A stretch of 64,000 nucleotides of DNA from Leifsonia soli (GCF_013408745.1 NZ_JACCBJ010000001.1:3844001-3908000), one strand, 5' to 3'; shown: positions 8,390 to 17,646, counted from the first letter of the stretch. Translations and numbers: made by a program. Notes: a model not told the origin generated them from the letters alone.

Positions 8390-9360
8390 GAGTGCTCCTG
8401 AGACGAGCCGTCTTCTATCTGATCACCGCCTGGGCGGCGATCAGCCTCAACTTCCTGCTCCCGCGCATCATGCCCGGCAGCCCGGCCGACGCGCTGATCG
8501 CCAAGTTCCACGGCAAGCTGTCGCCGGATGCCATCCAGGCACTGCGGGTGCTGTTCGGCCAGAGCGATGCGAGCCTCTGGCAGCAGTACCTGGACTACTG
8601 GAAGAACCTGTTCACGGGCAACTTCGGCACGTCGTACGCCTACTACCCGACGCCGGTGGCGGACGTGCTGGCGAGCAGCATCGGCTGGACCCTCGTCCTG
8701 ATCACCGTGTGCACCGTTCTCGGCTTCCTGATCGGCACCGGCCTCGGGATGATCGTCGGCTGGAAGCGGGGGTCGTGGCTGGACGGCCTCATCCCGTTCA
8801 CGACGCTGCTGTCGAGCATCCCGTACTTCTGGTTCGCCATCTGCGTCGTGCTGATCTTCTCGATCGTGCTGCACTGGTTCCCGCTCTCCGGCGGCTACTC
8901 CGTGACCGAGACCATCGGCTGGAACCTCGGCTTCATCGGCAGCGCCACGTACTACGCCGTGCTCCCGGCCCTCACGATCGTCGTCGCCTCGATCGGCGGT
9001 TGGCTGATCGGGATGCGCAACATGATGGTGACGACGCTCAGCGAGGACTACGTCCGGCTGGCGGAGGCGAAAGGCCTCCCGAAGCGAAGGGTGATGTTCA
9101 GCTACGCGGCGCGCAACGCCATCCTCCCGTCGTTCTCGAGCTTCGCGATGTCGCTCGGCTTCGTGGTGGGCGGCTCCATCGTCACCGAGGTCGTCTTCAA
9201 CTACCCCGGGATCGGCACCGTGCTGTTCAAGGCGGCGCAGGCCCAGGACTACCCGCTCATGCAGGGCATCTTCCTGGTGATCACGATCACCGTCCTGGTC
9301 GCGAACCTCCTCGCGGACCTCATGTACGTCTTCCTCGACCCCCGCACACGAGAGAGCTGA
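8386..9360 (+). CDS. Opp/Dpp-type ABC transporter permease (DppB-like)
   Basis: A 324-residue permease of the peptide/opine/nickel uptake family with six predicted membrane helices. The N-terminus (LITAWAAISLNFLLPRIMPG) and the EAA loop region DYVRLAEAKGLPKRRV, followed by RNAILP, are typical of the DppB subunit. It begins at an ATGA overlap with the ThuA-like gene and is followed after 6 bases by the fused DppC-DppD protein. Despite the peptide name, transporters of this family also import oligosaccharides such as chitobiose and xyloglucan or plant-derived glycosides, and the sugar-enzyme context favours that here. Confidence 0.9.
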   Translation: MRVLLRRAVFYLITAWAAISLNFLLPRIMPGSPADALIAKFHGKLSPDAIQALRVLFGQSDASLWQQYLDYWKNLFTGNFGTSYAYYPTPVADVLASSIGWTLVLITVCTVLGFLIGTGLGMIVGWKRGSWLDGLIPFTTLLSSIPYFWFAICVVLIFSIVLHWFPLSGGYSVTETIGWNLGFIGSATYYAVLPALTIVVASIGGWLIGMRNMMVTTLSEDYVRLAEAKGLPKRRVMFSYAARNAILPSFSSFAMSLGFVVGGSIVTEVVFNYPGIGTVLFKAAQAQDYPLMQGIFLVITITVLVANLLADLMYVFLDPRTRES

Positions 9361-9366
9361 GCTGAC

Positions 9367-11436
9367 ATGGCCATCGCCGCCGCCACCGCCGTCGAAGCGG
9401 AGAACGCCGAGACGGACACCCCGACATCCCGGTTCGCGTGGATGCGCGCCTTCCGCCGTCCCTGGACCCTCACCGGCATCGTCATCACCGCCGTCTTCTG
9501 CATCTTCGGGATCATCGGACCCTGGGTGGCGCCGTACGACCCGTCCGCGGTCAGCAAAGCGACGCTGCAGCCGCCGAGCCCGGAGCACTGGCTCGGCACG
9601 ACGCAGACCGGGCAGGACGTGCTGTCGCAGATGCTGTACGGCACGCAGATCTCGCTGCTCGTCGGGGTCGGCGCGGCGATCGTCGCGACCGTGCTGTCGG
9701 TGCTCGTCGGCCTCGCCGCCGGCTACCTGGGCGGCCTCTCGGACGAACTGCTGTCGCTGCTCGCCAACGTGTTCCTGGTCATTCCCGCCCTGCCCCTGAC
9801 GGTCATCCTCGCCTCCTACCTGCCGAAGTCGGGATCGCTCGGCATCATCCTGGTCATCTCGATCACGGGATGGGCGTGGGGCGCCCGCGTGCTGCGCGCG
9901 CAGACCCTGTCGTTGCGCAAGCGCGACTTCGTCGAGGCGGCGCGGGCGACCGGCGAGCGCACGTCGAGCATCATCTTCCGCGACATCTTCCCCAACCAGA
10001 TCGCCGTGATCGCCGCCAGCTTCCTCGGGACCGTGACCGGCGCGATCCTCACCCAGGCGAGCCTGGCGTTCCTCGGGCTGACGAACGTGACGGAATGGTC
10101 CTGGGGGACCATCCTCTACTGGGCGCAGGTGTCGAGCGCGATGCTGACCGGCTCGTGGTGGTGGTTCGTGCCCGCCGGTCTCGCCATCGCCCTGCTGGGC
10201 ACCGGGCTCTCGCTGGTCAACTTCGGCATCGACGAGTTCATCAACCCGCGCCTGCGTCAGGCCGGCATCGGCACCAGGAAGGCGCAGAGGGCGCAGGTCC
10301 GCGCCCAGCGTGCGAAGGTCGTGCGCGGACCGGCCCGCGTGCGCGGGCAGCGCCCTCCCCACCAGCCGTACGACCCGGTCACCAGCGATGTGATCCTCCG
10401 GATCGAGAACCTGCACGTGGACTACGTCGGCGAGAACTCGGTGACGCCCGCGGTCAACGACGTGTCGCTGACGCTGCGCCGCGGCGAGGTGCTGGGCATC
10501 GCGGGGGAGTCCGGGTCGGGCAAATCGACCCTGGCCTACGCCATCACGCGGCTGCACAAGCCGCCCGCGCAGATCACAGGCGGCGGCATCTTCTACACGA
10601 ACACCGACGGGTCGACCACCGACATCCTGCGGATGAGCGACAATGAGCTCCGCGACTTCCGGTGGGACGAGCTCTCGATCGTGTTCCAGTCGGCCATGCA
10701 CGCGCTCAACCCGGTGCTGACGGTCGGCGCGCAGCTCGACGACGTCCTCCGCGCGCACCGGCCCGAGCTGTCCTCGGCCGACCGCGCGGCCCGCGTCGTC
10801 GAGCTGCTCGGGCTGGTCGGCATCCAGACCGACCGGGTGAACGCCTACCCGCACGAGCTCTCCGGTGGGATGCGGCAGCGCGCCATGATCGCGGTCGGGC
10901 TCGCGCTCGACCCCGAGATCATCGTGATGGACGAACCGACCACGGCCCTCGACGTCGTCATCCAGCGCCAGATCATCGAGAAGATCATCGAGCTGAAGGA
11001 CCGCCTCGGGTTCGCGGTCGTCTTCATCACCCACGACCTGTCTCTGCTCATCGAGCTCTCGGACACCATCGCGGTGATGTACGCCGGCCGGGTCGTCGAG
11101 CTCGCCGACGCCGACGAGTTCTACCGCAACCCGCGGCACCCGTACAGCCAGGGACTGCTGGCGTCGTTCCCGACGCTGTCCGGGCCGAAGCGCGAGCTCG
11201 CCGGCATCCCGGGGTCGCCGCCCGACCTGCGGCAGCTGCCGACGGGATGCGCGTTCGCGCCACGCTGCCCGCTCGCCTTCGACCGCTGCGTCGAGGTCGT
11301 GCCTCCGCTCATCCCTCTGGCCGGACCCGCCGAGTGGCGGCAGGCCGAGGCCGCCTGCCTCCTCTACGAAGGCGACGGATCGGCGGCCGCCCGGGTGCCG
11401 GATGGGATCGCAGAACGGATTGAGGACGCCCGATGA
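9367..11436 (+). CDS. Fused ABC permease-ATPase (DppC-DppD fusion)
   Basis: A 689-residue fusion of two transporter parts. Residues ~25-300 are a DppC-like permease (LGTTQTGQDVLSQMLYG, RDFVEAARATGERTSSII), a basic linker of ~45 residues follows, and residues ~340-680 are an ABC ATPase. Walker A GESGSGKST has K386, the signature LSGGMRQR is near 498-505, and Walker [13 protein letters not shown] has D522-E523. The C-terminal cysteine-containing TGCAFAPRCPLAFDRC region is the usual OppD tail. In the paralogous system at 17.9-21.7 kb the same parts are separate genes. The reading frame is uninterrupted. Such fusions are known in this family. Confidence 0.9.
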   Translation: MAIAAATAVEAENAETDTPTSRFAWMRAFRRPWTLTGIVITAVFCIFGIIGPWVAPYDPSAVSKATLQPPSPEHWLGTTQTGQDVLSQMLYGTQISLLVGVGAAIVATVLSVLVGLAAGYLGGLSDELLSLLANVFLVIPALPLTVILASYLPKSGSLGIILVISITGWAWGARVLRAQTLSLRKRDFVEAARATGERTSSIIFRDIFPNQIAVIAASFLGTVTGAILTQASLAFLGLTNVTEWSWGTILYWAQVSSAMLTGSWWWFVPAGLAIALLGTGLSLVNFGIDEFINPRLRQAGIGTRKAQRAQVRAQRAKVVRGPARVRGQRPPHQPYDPVTSDVILRIENLHVDYVGENSVTPAVNDVSLTLRRGEVLGIAGESGSGKSTLAYAITRLHKPPAQITGGGIFYTNTDGSTTDILRMSDNELRDFRWDELSIVFQSAMHALNPVLTVGAQLDDVLRAHRPELSSADRAARVVELLGLVGIQTDRVNAYPHELSGGMRQRAMIAVGLALDPEIIVMDEPTTALDVVIQRQIIEKIIELKDRLGFAVVFITHDLSLLIELSDTIAVMYAGRVVELADADEFYRNPRHPYSQGLLASFPTLSGPKRELAGIPGSPPDLRQLPTGCAFAPRCPLAFDRCVEVVPPLIPLAGPAEWRQAEAACLLYEGDGSAAARVPDGIAERIEDAR

Positions 11437-12638
11437 CGACGATCGAGACAGCACCCCAGGCGGCATCGCCTTCCGGCGACGACGTGCCGGTGCTCGAGGC
11501 ACGCCACGTCACCAAGCACTTCACCGTGCACAGCTCGCCGTTCCGTCGCGGTCCGCGCCGCGTCGTCCATGCCGCCGACGACGTGTCGCTCGCCCTCTAC
11601 GCCGGGCGGATCATGGCGCTCGTCGGCGAGTCCGGATCGGGCAAGTCGACCTTCGCCCGGCTGCTCGCGCAGCTGCACCCGGTGACCTCCGGCGAGATCC
11701 TCTACCGCGGCACGCCGGTCCGGGTGAAGGGCGGGGCGTCGTTCCGGGCGCACGTCAGCAAGGTGCAGCTGATCCTGCAGGATCCGTTCGGGTCGTTCAA
11801 CCCGGTGGCGACGATCGCGCGAACGCTGACCCGCGCGGTCCGCATCCACCATCCGAAAGCCGACGGACCCGCCCAGCGGCGCATCATCGACGACCTGCTG
11901 GCCCAGGTGAGCCTGCGGCCCGCACGCCAGTTCACCGAGAAGTACCCGCACGAGCTCTCCGGCGGTCAGCTGCAGCGCATCTCGATCGCGCGGGCGCTCG
12001 CCGCCGATCCCGACGTCTTCCTGGCCGACGAGCCGGTGTCGAGCCTGGATGTGTCCATCCGTCTCGGCGTGCTCAACCTGCTCCGCCGGCTGGTGGAGGA
12101 ACGTGGGGTCGCCCTGCTGTACGTCACGCACGACATCGCCTCGGCCCGCTACTTCGCCGAGGACACCAGCGTGATGTACGCCGGGCAGCTCGTCGAGGCG
12201 GGCCCGAGCGAGACCGTGACGCAGAAGGCGGCGCACCCCTACACGCAGCTGCTCATCGCCTCCGCGCCCGACCCCTCCCGGCCCGACGAGGCGCGGCCGC
12301 GCGACATCGGTCAGCCGCCCAGCCTGATCGACCCGCCCTCCGGCTGCCGGTTCCACCCGCGCTGCCCGTTCGCGATGGAGCGCTGCCGCACCGACGCGCC
12401 GCCCGCCTTCGCCCTCGAGGACGGCCAGTGGGCGAAGTGCTGGCTGTACGCGGACGACGCGGAGGCGGCCGAGCGGAGGGCCGAGAACGCCGTCGCCTAC
12501 GGGCTGGGCGCCGTGCGCCCGGCCGGCCGCCGCATCCCCACCGGGCCGGACGCCCCCACAGACCCTCGGAAGAGCACAGACGCTCGGACGAGCCCAGACG
12601 CTCCAGAAACAACCGACACCAAGGGAGACCAGCAATGA
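11433..12638 (+). CDS. ABC transporter ATP-binding protein (DppF-like)
   Basis: A 401-residue ATPase, the second nucleotide-binding subunit of the importer. Walker A is GESGSGKSTFARLL, the signature is LSGGQLQR, and Walker B is VFLADEPVSSLD. The oligopeptide C-terminal domain has the cysteines of SGCRFHPRCPFAMERC. After it comes a charged, Thr/Asp/Pro-rich tail of ~40 residues that is unusual for the family and looks disordered. It overlaps the fusion gene by 4 bases (ATGA) and the solute-binding-protein gene by 4 bases, so translation is coupled through the transporter block. Confidence 0.9.
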   Translation: MTTIETAPQAASPSGDDVPVLEARHVTKHFTVHSSPFRRGPRRVVHAADDVSLALYAGRIMALVGESGSGKSTFARLLAQLHPVTSGEILYRGTPVRVKGGASFRAHVSKVQLILQDPFGSFNPVATIARTLTRAVRIHHPKADGPAQRRIIDDLLAQVSLRPARQFTEKYPHELSGGQLQRISIARALAADPDVFLADEPVSSLDVSIRLGVLNLLRRLVEERGVALLYVTHDIASARYFAEDTSVMYAGQLVEAGPSETVTQKAAHPYTQLLIASAPDPSRPDEARPRDIGQPPSLIDPPSGCRFHPRCPFAMERCRTDAPPAFALEDGQWAKCWLYADDAEAAERRAENAVAYGLGAVRPAGRRIPTGPDAPTDPRKSTDARTSPDAPETTDTKGDQQ

Positions 12639-14293
12639 ATCGCAGAAGGTCCATACGTCGCGCCGCCATCGGCGCGGCTTTGGCCGCCTCGCTCGTCGTG
12701 CCGCTCGCCGCCTGCTCGTCGAACGGTTCGGGCTCGGGCGACGGACTGATCCTCAACGTGGCGAGTCAGTCCGACAGCCTCACGCAGTCCTTCAACCCGT
12801 ACCTGCCGAACACCGCGCAGGGCGCCACCTACACCAACCAGGGCGCCGGCGGCTTCATCTACGAGCCGCTCGTGCAGATCAACAACGTCGACATCGGCCA
12901 CGACATCCCGTGGCTGGCGAAGTCGTGGGAGTGGAGCGACGAGAACAAGACGCTCACCCTGCACCTGCAGTCGGGCGTGAAGTGGACGGACGGCAAGAAG
13001 TTCTCGGCCGACGACGTCGTGTTCACCTACGACCTGCTGAAGAAGTACCCGGCTCTCAACGTGGGCGGCGTCGACTTCGACACCATCACAGCCAAGGACC
13101 CCGACACCGTCGTGATGACCTTCGCAGCGCCGTCGGAGACGAAGTTCACCTCCCTGGTCTCGGCCGCGATCGTCTCCAAGCACATCTGGTCGAAGGTGGG
13201 CGACCCCACCAAGTACGTCGACAAGAACCCGGTCGGCACGGGGCCGTTCATCCTCGACACCTTCTCGCCGCAGAGCTTCGTGCTCAAGACGAACAAGGAC
13301 TACTGGCAGACGCCCGCGAAGATCGGCGGCATCCGGTTCATCCCCTACAAGGACAACCAGGGCCAGACGAACGCGCTCGTGCAGGGCCAGGCCGACTGGT
13401 CGGGCACCTACATCGCCGACGCCGAGAAGACGTACCTGTCGAAGAGCAAGGACAACCACTACTGGGCTCCGGTCGTCGGATCGGACGGACTCATCCCCAA
13501 CCTGGAGAAGTGGCCGCTGAGCGACATCGCCGTGCGCCGCGCGATCAGCCTGGGCGTCGACCGGGCGCAGATCGGTGCGGCGACCGACTCGCCGCCCGCG
13601 ACGAGCCAGACCGGACTCCCGATGCCCGCCTTCGAGAGCGAGGTCGCAGCCAAGTACAAGAACCTCGACTTCAAACAGGACAAGCCGGCCGCCGAGAAGC
13701 AGCTGACCGACGCCGGCTACACGAAGGGATCGGACGGCTACTACGAGAAGGACGGCAAGAAGGTCGAGTTCTCGGTGAGCTTCCCGGCGTCGTACACCGA
13801 CATCGCGGCGCGCGCCCAGGTTCTCGTGTCGCAGCTGAAGGACCTCGGGATCAAGCTCGACATCGACACCACCTCGGTGAACGACATCAACAAGATCACC
13901 GCCGACGGAACCTTCCAGTCGACCATCGGCTACCCGGTCGGCCCGGCGCCCCGCGCGTTCAACATCTACGACTCGATGATGAACCCGAACAAGTACTACC
14001 CGCTGGGGCAGGCGACGCCGACGTTCGAGAACATCGAGCGCTTCAACGACCCGGTCGCGAAGGAGCTGTTCACCAAGTACCCGCTGGCGACCACGGACGC
14101 GGAGCGGGCGCAGATCCTCGAGCAGCTCGAAGGCATCTGGATCGACCAGCTGCCGATGATCGTGATGTTCTACTGGGGCAACTACGGCGACTGGAGCAGC
14201 GCGAAGGTCACCGGCTGGCCGAGCGAGGACAACCCCTACTTCGCGCCGTACCCCAACCCGGTGGTGGCGCTGAAGCTGAAGCCGGTCTCCTGA
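12635..14293 (+). CDS. Family 5 solute-binding lipoprotein of the first Opp-type importer
   Basis: A 552-residue extracytoplasmic substrate-binding protein (SBP_bac_5). The start is the ATG at 12635, preceded by AAGGGAGA, giving MNRRRSIRR, a hydrophobic segment and the lipobox LAAC, so it should be anchored as a lipoprotein. The fold signature near residues 85-110 (WEWSDENKTLTLHLQSGVKW, then FSADDVVFTYD) is standard for the family. It is last of the transporter block and is followed by a strong hairpin, which may raise its mRNA level over the downstream genes. The ligand is unknown; a sugar-containing compound is favoured by context. Confidence 0.9.
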   Translation: MNRRRSIRRAAIGAALAASLVVPLAACSSNGSGSGDGLILNVASQSDSLTQSFNPYLPNTAQGATYTNQGAGGFIYEPLVQINNVDIGHDIPWLAKSWEWSDENKTLTLHLQSGVKWTDGKKFSADDVVFTYDLLKKYPALNVGGVDFDTITAKDPDTVVMTFAAPSETKFTSLVSAAIVSKHIWSKVGDPTKYVDKNPVGTGPFILDTFSPQSFVLKTNKDYWQTPAKIGGIRFIPYKDNQGQTNALVQGQADWSGTYIADAEKTYLSKSKDNHYWAPVVGSDGLIPNLEKWPLSDIAVRRAISLGVDRAQIGAATDSPPATSQTGLPMPAFESEVAAKYKNLDFKQDKPAAEKQLTDAGYTKGSDGYYEKDGKKVEFSVSFPASYTDIAARAQVLVSQLKDLGIKLDIDTTSVNDINKITADGTFQSTIGYPVGPAPRAFNIYDSMMNPNKYYPLGQATPTFENIERFNDPVAKELFTKYPLATTDAERAQILEQLEGIWIDQLPMIVMFYWGNYGDWSSAKVTGWPSEDNPYFAPYPNPVVALKLKPVS

Positions 14294-14308
14294 CCGGACG
14301 TGCACCGT

Positions 14309-14342
14309 CCGCGGGCGGGCCGGTCACCCGGTCCGCCCGCGG
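14309..14342 (+). terminator. GC-rich hairpin after the solute-binding-protein gene
   Basis: A 14-bp stem (14309-14322 with 14329-14342, one G-T pair) with a 6-base loop lies between the binding-protein gene and the ThuA-like gene. There is no T-run. It could act as a partial terminator or a 3' mRNA stabiliser. Comparable hairpins sit at 21726-21762 and 37180-37216. Confidence 0.55.
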
Positions 14343-14363
14343 TCTCGCAAGAGAACGAGAGAG

Positions 14364-15032
14364 ATGACGCACAACAAGAACGCACTGGTCGTCGTGAACG
14401 GCGACGACATCCACCACGACCTGCTGACGGCCTCCCTGGTGTACCAGCAGCTCGGCATCGAGGCGGGCCTCGTGACGCGACGCGGGATGGGCATGAACCG
14501 CTTCGTCGACGCCCGGCCGGAGACGGCCGACGCCGACACCTACCTGCTCTACACATCGGGCGGCCTCTTCCCGACGGCGCAGCAGCAGGCGCTGTCCGAT
14601 GCGGTGCGGGCCGGGAAGGGGCTCGTCGGCATCCACGGGGCGAACATCCTGGGCTGGGAGGGGGATGGGCTGGACCCGGCCGACCGGCCCATGTTCGAGC
14701 TGCTCGGCAATCGCTACCTCTCCCACGGGCCCGGCCACCACGAGGGCCGGCACACGATCGAGATCGTGGGAGAGCATCCCATCACCGAGGGCATCGCCGA
14801 CTTCGAGCTGTTCGACGAGTACTACGAGTTCGAGCTCGCGGACGACGACGTGCAGGTGCTCGCGCGCAGGCACCGCGCGGACGGCGCCGAGATCCCCGTG
14901 ATGTACGGGCGGGAGGCCGGAGCGGGCCGCGTGGTGTATCTGGCACTCGGCCACGACCTGCGCTCGTGGGGCGAACCGCCCGTGCGCGAACTCGTGCGGC
15001 GAGCCCTGCTGTGGACGGCGGGGGCGCTGTGA
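14364..15032 (+). CDS. ThuA-like protein, second copy
   Basis: A 222-residue ThuA-domain protein. It opens with ALVVVNGDDIHHDLLTASLV, has LVGIHGANILGWEGDGLDPA near residue 92 and LSHGPGHHEGRHTIE near 120, and ends with VVYLALGHDLRSWGEPP. It shares the whole layout of the protein encoded at 7682 but is clearly diverged from it. A purine-rich GAGAGAG stretch precedes the ATG. The next gene (TIM-barrel isomerase) starts inside its stop codon as GTGA. Placement between transporter and isomerase suggests a step on the imported keto-sugar or glycoside; the reaction is unproven. Confidence 0.75.
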   Translation: MTHNKNALVVVNGDDIHHDLLTASLVYQQLGIEAGLVTRRGMGMNRFVDARPETADADTYLLYTSGGLFPTAQQQALSDAVRAGKGLVGIHGANILGWEGDGLDPADRPMFELLGNRYLSHGPGHHEGRHTIEIVGEHPITEGIADFELFDEYYEFELADDDVQVLARRHRADGAEIPVMYGREAGAGRVVYLALGHDLRSWGEPPVRELVRRALLWTAGAL

Positions 15033-15850
15033 GCGCGCCGGAGACCATCGGCGGCCCCGGCATCGGTGGCGCAGGCGCAGACGCTCGGCCGCTCGCCGTC
15101 ATGGGCTACACGATCCTGGAGCACGCGCTCGCCGACCTGGAGGGCGCCTTCGACCGGGTGGCCGCCATCGGCTATCTCGGCGTCGAGACCTATGGTCTCG
15201 TCGAAGCGTACGGCCCAGAGCGCGTGCGCGTCGCCGCCGCGGCGTCCGGCCTCGCCATCACGAGCGCGCACACGCCGTTCCCGGCGGGCGAGGCCGCAGA
15301 GCGGCTGCTGGATGCCGCGCAGGCCCTCGGCGCGCCGACCCTGGTGTGGTCGATGGAGCGCGAGGAGTTCGACTCGCCCGACCGCATCCGCGCGGGCGTC
15401 GAGCGGGTCAACGAAGCGGCGGAGAACGCCGCTGCCCGGGGTCTCACCATCGGCTACCACAACCACTTCGCCGAGTTCTCGCAGGTGTTCGACGGACGCC
15501 AGGCCTACGACCTCCTCCTCGACCTGCTCGACCCCCGGGTCGTTGTGGAGCTCGACGCCTACTGGGCACGGATGGGCGGCGCCGACCCCGCCGAGGTGCT
15601 GACCCGCCTGGGCGACCGCGCACGGCTGGTCCACATCAAGGACGGCCCTGCGGTCAGCTACGAGGACGACGTGATGGTTCCGATCGGCGACGGCGCGATG
15701 GACTGGGGACGCATCCTGAGCGCCCCGTCCGGCCTGCGCTGGCACATCGTCGAGCTCGAGCGGTTGAGCGTCGACACCTTCGACGCGCTGGAGCAGTCCT
15801 ACCGCCACCTCGTCGGTCTCGGCGTCTCGCGCGGGAGCGTCGCCGCATGA
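15029..15850 (+). CDS. Sugar phosphate isomerase/epimerase-like TIM barrel (AP endonuclease 2 fold)
   Basis: A 273-residue TIM-barrel protein of the xylose-isomerase-like superfamily. TIGYHNHFAEF, RVVVELDAYWARMGG and RARLVHIKDGPA supply the His, Glu, Asp and His/Lys metal-site residues in the usual order. Relatives include epimerases of keto-sugars and C-glycoside-cleaving enzyme subunits that act after a Gfo/Idh oxidation. The GTG at 15029 overlaps the ThuA-like stop codon; the first ~24 residues are Gly/Ala-rich and poorly conserved-looking, so an internal start near MGYTILEHAL is possible. It overlaps the SDR gene by 4 bases. Confidence 0.8.
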   Translation: MSAPETIGGPGIGGAGADARPLAVMGYTILEHALADLEGAFDRVAAIGYLGVETYGLVEAYGPERVRVAAAASGLAITSAHTPFPAGEAAERLLDAAQALGAPTLVWSMEREEFDSPDRIRAGVERVNEAAENAAARGLTIGYHNHFAEFSQVFDGRQAYDLLLDLLDPRVVVELDAYWARMGGADPAEVLTRLGDRARLVHIKDGPAVSYEDDVMVPIGDGAMDWGRILSAPSGLRWHIVELERLSVDTFDALEQSYRHLVGLGVSRGSVAA

Positions 15851-16824
15851 GTGCGCGCGTGCTGTTCCTCGGAGGCAACGGGATGATCGGCTCGGCCGCT
15901 GCCCGCGAAGCCGTCGCCCGGGGTATCGACCTCACCATCGTCACCCGCTCGGAGCCGCGGCGCATGGTGCCGGAGGGCGTCCGCATCCTGACCGGCGATG
16001 TCCGGGACCCCGCCGCGCTGCCGGCGCTGCTCGGGGACGAGCGGTGGGACGCCGTCGTCAACTGGGTGGCCTTCACGCCGAAGGACCTGGACGGGCACGT
16101 GGAGTACTTCGGCGAGCGCACCGGCCAGTACGTCTTCATCTCCACGTGCTCCGTGTTCGCGCGTCCGGTGCCGTTGCTGCCGATCACCGAATCCTCTCCG
16201 CGGCGGCAGCCCGTCTTCGGGTACGCCAGGGACAAGATCGCATGCGAACTCCTGCTGGAGAACGCCTATCGTGAGCGGGGCTTCCCGCTCACGATCGTCC
16301 GCCCGTTCCACACCTACGACGAGACGACCGTGCCGGTGCTCGCCGGCTGGACGGCGATCGAGCGGATGCGCGCGGGCGAACCGGTCGTCGTCCACGGTGA
16401 CGGCACGTCGCTCTGGACGCTGATGCACTCCAGCGACTTCGCCCGCGCGTTCGTGCCGCTGCTCGGCGAGGGGCACGCGATCGGCGAGAGCGTGAACGTC
16501 GTCAGCGGCGACATCCTCACCTGGGACCAGATCCACCTGGAGCTGGCCCGTGCCGCCGGTGTGCGCTCGCCGCTGCTGGTGCACCGCTCGAGTGAGACGA
16601 TCGGCGAGGAGATCCCCGGGTGGGACGAGGTGCTCGAGCACGACTTCCGGCACACGATGCTGTTCGACACGACGAAGCTGCAGCGGCTGGTTCCCGGCTT
16701 CGCGCCGGCGGTGCCGTTCGCCGAGGGGGCACGCCGAGTGGTGCGCCACCACGACGAGCATGCGGGGGCGCGCCGCGTCAACGCGGAACTCGCCGCGGCA
16801 TTCGATCGTCTCGCGGCGCGGTAA
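15847..16824 (+). CDS. NAD-dependent epimerase/dehydratase (extended SDR)
   Basis: A 325-residue extended short-chain dehydrogenase. The N-terminal glycine motif GGNGMIGSA binds NAD(P), and the catalytic pair is in FGYARDKIACE (YxxxK), preceded by the serine-bearing FISTCSVFA strand. The C-terminal half (VHGDGTSLWTLMHSSDFARA) is typical of nucleotide-sugar or sugar epimerases. It closes the plus-strand operon, overlapping the TIM-barrel gene by 4 bases and ending 48 bases before the regulator. It may epimerise or reduce an intermediate; whether it acts on a free or nucleotide-bound sugar is not decided by sequence. Confidence 0.8.
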   Translation: MSARVLFLGGNGMIGSAAAREAVARGIDLTIVTRSEPRRMVPEGVRILTGDVRDPAALPALLGDERWDAVVNWVAFTPKDLDGHVEYFGERTGQYVFISTCSVFARPVPLLPITESSPRRQPVFGYARDKIACELLLENAYRERGFPLTIVRPFHTYDETTVPVLAGWTAIERMRAGEPVVVHGDGTSLWTLMHSSDFARAFVPLLGEGHAIGESVNVVSGDILTWDQIHLELARAAGVRSPLLVHRSSETIGEEIPGWDEVLEHDFRHTMLFDTTKLQRLVPGFAPAVPFAEGARRVVRHHDEHAGARRVNAELAAAFDRLAAR

Positions 16825-16850
16825 CGAGTGGTATGAATGAGGCGTGCTAT
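16819..16850 (+). promoter_or_regulatory. Candidate autoregulatory site of the first GntR gene
   Basis: CGGTAAC (16819) and TGGTATG (16829) again repeat at 10 bp, followed by TGCTAT (16845-16850) as a possible -10. A transcript starting near 16857 would carry the AGGGAGAGGG ribosome site that precedes the TTG at 16873. This fits autoregulation by the encoded GntR protein. Confidence 0.4.
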
Positions 16851-16872
16851 CGGCAGGGAGAGGGTATCGACG

Positions 16873-17646
16873 TTGACGCAGCCGGAGACTCTCGGTCGGG
16901 ATGCGGTCGCCGCCATCCGGCCTGACTACCCCGAGCCCCTGTGGATCCAGGTGATCAACCTGATCAACCACGAGATTGCGACCGGCGTGCTGAAGCCGGG
17001 CTCGCGCCTCCCCCCGGAGCGCGAGCTGTGCCAGCAGCTGTCGATCTCGCGGGTGACCCTGCGCAAGGCGCTCAGCCAGCTGGTCGAGGACGGCGTGCTC
17101 AGCGCCTCCCACGGTCGCGGCTGGTATGTCGCCCAGGCCCCCGCGCCGGGCAAGGACTTCCCGAACAACCTCGAGTCGTTCAGCGAGACCGCGCACCGGA
17201 TGGGGCTCGCGGCGTCGTCCACCGTGCTGCGCGCGGAGACGAAGGCCGCGACCCTGGACGAGGCGGAGGAGCTGGGCGTCGCACCCGGCACGCCGCTGTT
17301 CCACCTGGAGCGGGTCCGCCTGCTGGATGACGTGCCGATCGCCGTCGACGTCACGCGGCTGCCCGCATCCATAGCGCCGTCGCTCGAGGCGGTCGACTTC
17401 GCCACCGCATCCTTCTACGAGGCGTTGGCGGATGCCGGCATCGAGCCCTTCCGCGCCGATGCGACGATCGAGGCGCGGGAGGCGACAGGGGCTGTCGCGG
17501 AGCACCTGGGCCTGGAGCTCGGCAAACCGGTCCTGGTCATGCGACAGGTCGCGGTCGACCAGTCCGAGCGCCCCCTCTTCGTGTCGACCATCACGTACGC
17601 CGGCGAGCGCTACCGCCTGCGCACGCACTTCGCGCGCACGCGCTAG
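16873..17646 (+). CDS. GntR-family regulator with UTRA domain, first paralog
   Basis: A 257-residue HutC-type regulator. Residues ~15-80 are the winged helix (LPPERELCQQLSISRVTLRK, SHGRGWYV), the rest a UTRA effector domain ending in ITYAGERYRLRTHF. It closely matches the regulator encoded at 24649, sharing phrases such as LESFSETA and RMGLAASS. The TTG start at 16873 is chosen because a strong AGGGAGAGGG lies 8 bases upstream and it gives exactly the same length (257) as the paralog; an in-frame ATG at 16837 lacks a ribosome site and overlaps the promoter repeats. UTRA effectors are often amino-sugar phosphates. It probably controls the phased TGGTA sites. Confidence 0.85.
   Translation: MTQPETLGRDAVAAIRPDYPEPLWIQVINLINHEIATGVLKPGSRLPPERELCQQLSISRVTLRKALSQLVEDGVLSASHGRGWYVAQAPAPGKDFPNNLESFSETAHRMGLAASSTVLRAETKAATLDEAEELGVAPGTPLFHLERVRLLDDVPIAVDVTRLPASIAPSLEAVDFATASFYEALADAGIEPFRADATIEAREATGAVAEHLGLELGKPVLVMRQVAVDQSERPLFVSTITYAGERYRLRTHFARTR

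Noticed and set aside
8230..11502. Open frame of about 1090 codons on the minus strand opposite the importer genes
   Set aside because: It is antisense to strongly conserved permease and ATPase domains, has Arg/Asp/Gly-rich composition typical of shadow frames in GC-rich DNA and no recognisable domain.
11433..12638. Possible frameshift creating the long charged tail of the DppF-like ATPase
   Set aside because: The tail stays in frame to a stop that overlaps the next gene by 4 bases with a proper ribosome site, so it seems genuine.
16837..16872. ATG start for the first GntR gene, adding 12 residues
   Set aside because: No ribosome site, overlap with the promoter repeats, and the TTG start gives the same length as the paralogous regulator.
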